A stretch of DNA of 64,000 bases from NCBI GenBank assembly GCA_016704145.1, contig JADJAS010000007.1, forward strand, positions 744,001 through 808,000. The letters run 5' to 3'. Positions within the stretch are counted from its first letter, which is position 1. Every line of letters starts with the position of its first letter. The notes beneath the pieces are model-generated. The model was not told where the DNA came from. It ran no database searches and saw only the letters and a program-made list of their open reading frames with translations. Of this stretch, positions 62,298 through 64,000 are shown piece by piece. A program made the translations under genes and the position numbers. The DNA is from Rhodocyclaceae bacterium (GTDB lineage Bacteria > Pseudomonadota > Gammaproteobacteria > Burkholderiales > Rhodocyclaceae).

Positions 62298-63743
62298 TCA
62301 TGACCATGAGCTTCTCATCCGCCACGCCGCCACCAGCCCGAGCAGCAGTGCGAGCAGCATCAGACCCCACTCGGACAGCGTCGGAATCGTCTCGATGGAA
62401 GCCGGCGGCGGGGGAGGTGGCGGCGGTGGCGAGCCCGCACCGGCTTCGACGGCGCCGATGTCGCACGTCGCGGTACTGTCGCCGTCGCCGTCGACCGGTC
62501 GCGCAACGCCGCGTTGGTCGACCGCATGGCATGCTCCATTCGACCCGTTGTCGATGGCCGGGCTACCGGCTTGCGGAAGATGCGTGAACGTCGGCCCGCC
62601 ATTGTTCGCGAGTGCCCCGAGCAACGGATTCGTGATACTCCGGTCGCCCGCGCCGACGAGGGCGCAGGTGATACCGGAGTCGATGCTGAAGCTGCTCGAC
62701 GCCACCGCCGCGCCGCAGTTGGGCCCGCCGTTGGGGCCGAGAATCGCATGTACGGCGGTCGTGCCGGCCGCGGCGCCGCTGCTGAGACCGGCGACCGTAT
62801 TCCCGGTAATCGTGACCGCATTGAGGGTCACGGTACTGCCCACACCCCCGCTGATACCGCGACCCTGGTTGCCGCTGATCGTGCTATTGACCACCGCCAG
62901 GGTGCCACCACCGACATTGATGCCGTCCTCGCCAGAGCCGCTAACCAGACTGCGCGTCAGGCTGACGGGACCGCTGCCGGAATTGATTCCATAATCCACC
63001 GAGCCCGCCACGCTGCTGTCGACCAGCGTAACCGCCCCGGTCGACGTATTGACAGCCGTACCGTTGGCCGCGGTAATCGACGACTGAGTCATCGTGATCG
63101 GCGCCGACGAGGTGTTGACGCCACCACCACCGGACATGGTCACACTGGTCATGGTGACCGCACCCGAGGACGTATTGACGTTGGTGCCGCCGGAAAGTGT
63201 GACGTCGGTCAGCGTGATCGCGCCACCCAAGGTATTGATCGTATCCCCGCCGGAGAAATCGACGCGCGTCGCGGCAATCGCGCCGTTGAGCGCATTGGCG
63301 CCGCCAACGACGCTCATGTCCTCAAGGGTGAGAACGACGCCGGCAGCGGATGAGTTGAACACCGTACCGCCCCCGCCATTGATGGTCGTGCTGGCTCGGC
63401 CGGCGCCGCGGATCGTCACCGATTCATTGATTTGAATCGTGGCGGCCACCGGAATGGTGCCGGCGGGCAGGAGAATCAAGTCCGCGCCCGCCGCGCCCGC
63501 CGTGCAGGTATCCACGGCGGCGTTGGTGTTGGCGGCCTGGACTGCCTCGCGCAGCGAGCAGTCGCCATCGGCATTGAGTTCGTCGGACAGGGTGTTGACC
63601 GTGATCGTCGCCGCCCCGGCTAGGCTAGCGGCGCAGGCAAGGCCGACGACGACCAGCGTGTTGCGCAACCCTTTCAGGACACGCCCAATTGTTCGACTGC
63701 CGGTCGTGGCGACCACGATGGCGCGGCATGAATCGTTCCTCAT
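62298..63743 (-). CDS. IPTL-CTERM surface protein with CSLREA and beta-helix repeats
   Basis: Exported protein of 481 residues. The N-terminal signal (about 25-45) is followed by the CSLREA motif (DGDCSLREAVQAANTNA) and parallel beta-helix rungs of about 23 residues, e.g. VNTSSGAVTMTSVTMSGGGG and VNTSTGAVTLVDSSVAGS; then a domain with NPLLGALANNGGPTFTHLP, the choice-of-anchor-Q type. After a run of nine prolines comes IPTLSEWGLMLLALLLGLVA, the IPTL-CTERM anchor. Probably surface displayed. Start may be further inside. Confidence 0.87.
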   Translation of the reverse strand: MRNDSCRAIVVATTGSRTIGRVLKGLRNTLVVVGLACAASLAGAATITVNTLSDELNADGDCSLREAVQAANTNAAVDTCTAGAAGADLILLPAGTIPVAATIQINESVTIRGAGRASTTINGGGGTVFNSSAAGVVLTLEDMSVVGGANALNGAIAATRVDFSGGDTINTLGGAITLTDVTLSGGTNVNTSSGAVTMTSVTMSGGGGVNTSSAPITMTQSSITAANGTAVNTSTGAVTLVDSSVAGSVDYGINSGSGPVSLTRSLVSGSGEDGINVGGGTLAVVNSTISGNQGRGISGGVGSTVTLNAVTITGNTVAGLSSGAAAGTTAVHAILGPNGGPNCGAAVASSSFSIDSGITCALVGAGDRSITNPLLGALANNGGPTFTHLPQAGSPAIDNGSNGACHAVDQRGVARPVDGDGDSTATCDIGAVEAGAGSPPPPPPPPPASIETIPTLSEWGLMLLALLLGLVAAWRMRSSWS

Positions 63744-63909
63744 TACAATCCCCCTGTCTCCACGGATGGCACGGATTCCCCTGACGGGATACTGGCGCGG
63801 CGCCCCGGCAAAATCCCGATGAAGTTGTGATGAATTTCGGAGGGGCCGACATATTCGTCAGGATGGAGTAATCTCGGCACCGCCGATTCGGTTGGCATGA
63901 GGGGGCGAG

Positions 63910-64000
63910 ATGACCAAACGACACTTGGCGAAATTCGATCTGGCGGAGTTCCGGGTCGATCCGGCGTGCCGGACCATCGCGGGCCCGCGCGGCGCGTCCT
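63910..64000 (+). CDS. Start of a winged-helix (OmpR-type DNA-binding) regulator, truncated by the window end
   Basis: The first 30 residues are visible (MTKRHLAKFDLAEFRVDPAC, then RTIAGPRGAS). The pattern FRVDPxxRxIxGPxG is the first strand pair of trans_reg_C winged helices, as in CadC-like or TPR-fused regulators. GAGGGGGC upstream is a good ribosome binding site. The gap to the divergent IPTL-CTERM gene is 166 bases. Confidence 0.7.
   Translation, partial: MTKRHLAKFDLAEFRVDPACRTIAGPRGAS

Noticed and set aside
62395..62425. GGC/GGT-rich tract as a regulatory repeat
   Set aside because: It encodes the proline run before the IPTL-CTERM signal and is explained by coding.

Overview
The window is a gene-dense, high-GC stretch with no gene-free gap over about 210 bases. 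Gene content suggests a betaproteobacterium, probably Rhodocyclales or a close relative: an Xps-type type II secretion operon, LPS core genes, a LiuR-controlled leucine/isovalerate operon, class I PHA synthase, and adjacent PEP-CTERM and IPTL-CTERM surface proteins. The taxonomic assignment is inference; there is no rRNA gene. No tRNA, CRISPR array, insertion sequence or prophage was recognised.

Layout. (1) 1-9483, plus: type II secretion operon gspE(partial)-F-G-H-I-J-K-L-M-C(N)-D, genes overlapping by a few bases. (2) 9517-12832, plus: LPS core glycosyltransferase, heptose kinase and a tandem-kinase protein, meeting msbA on the minus strand. (3) 14729-23379, minus: envelope-modification island with a YejM/PbgA-like protein, an LTA-synthase-like transferase, a PAP2 phosphatase, an EptA phosphoethanolamine transferase and a PmrAB-like two-component system. 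(4) 23543-29826, plus: seven tightly coupled genes (thermostable-hemolysin family protein, AMP-ligase, haem-oxygenase-like diiron protein, SDR, TPR protein, second two-component system). (5) 29786-34726, minus: surface-glycan genes (frameshifted GT2, FkbM methyltransferase, membrane protein, carbamoyltransferase), then waaC-waaA on plus. (6) 36996-42844, minus: RND efflux pump, rhodanese and TolC. (7) 43054-45683: a hydroxyacid dehydrogenase, Gx transporter, NusG-II protein and RapZ. (8) 45717-57184, minus: liu operon headed by the regulator LiuR, with an 18-bp palindromic operator. (9) 57340-61207: MBL hydrolase-phaC-PIN protein, and a higBA toxin-antitoxin pair. (10) 61293-64000: two C-terminally sorted surface proteins and the start of a winged-helix regulator.

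The most notable signals are three. Two PmrA-type boxes (paired TTAA half-sites) share the same spacing to a -10-like element; one precedes the LTA-synthase-like gene, the other the seven-gene operon of region 4, tying that undescribed operon to the polymyxin-type envelope response. A 24-bp sequence is dispersed about 14 times in both orientations, inside genes and at gene junctions, in a pattern resembling DNA-uptake or other recognition sequences. An 11-base G tract lies inside gspD. All coordinates and motif matches were read by eye.
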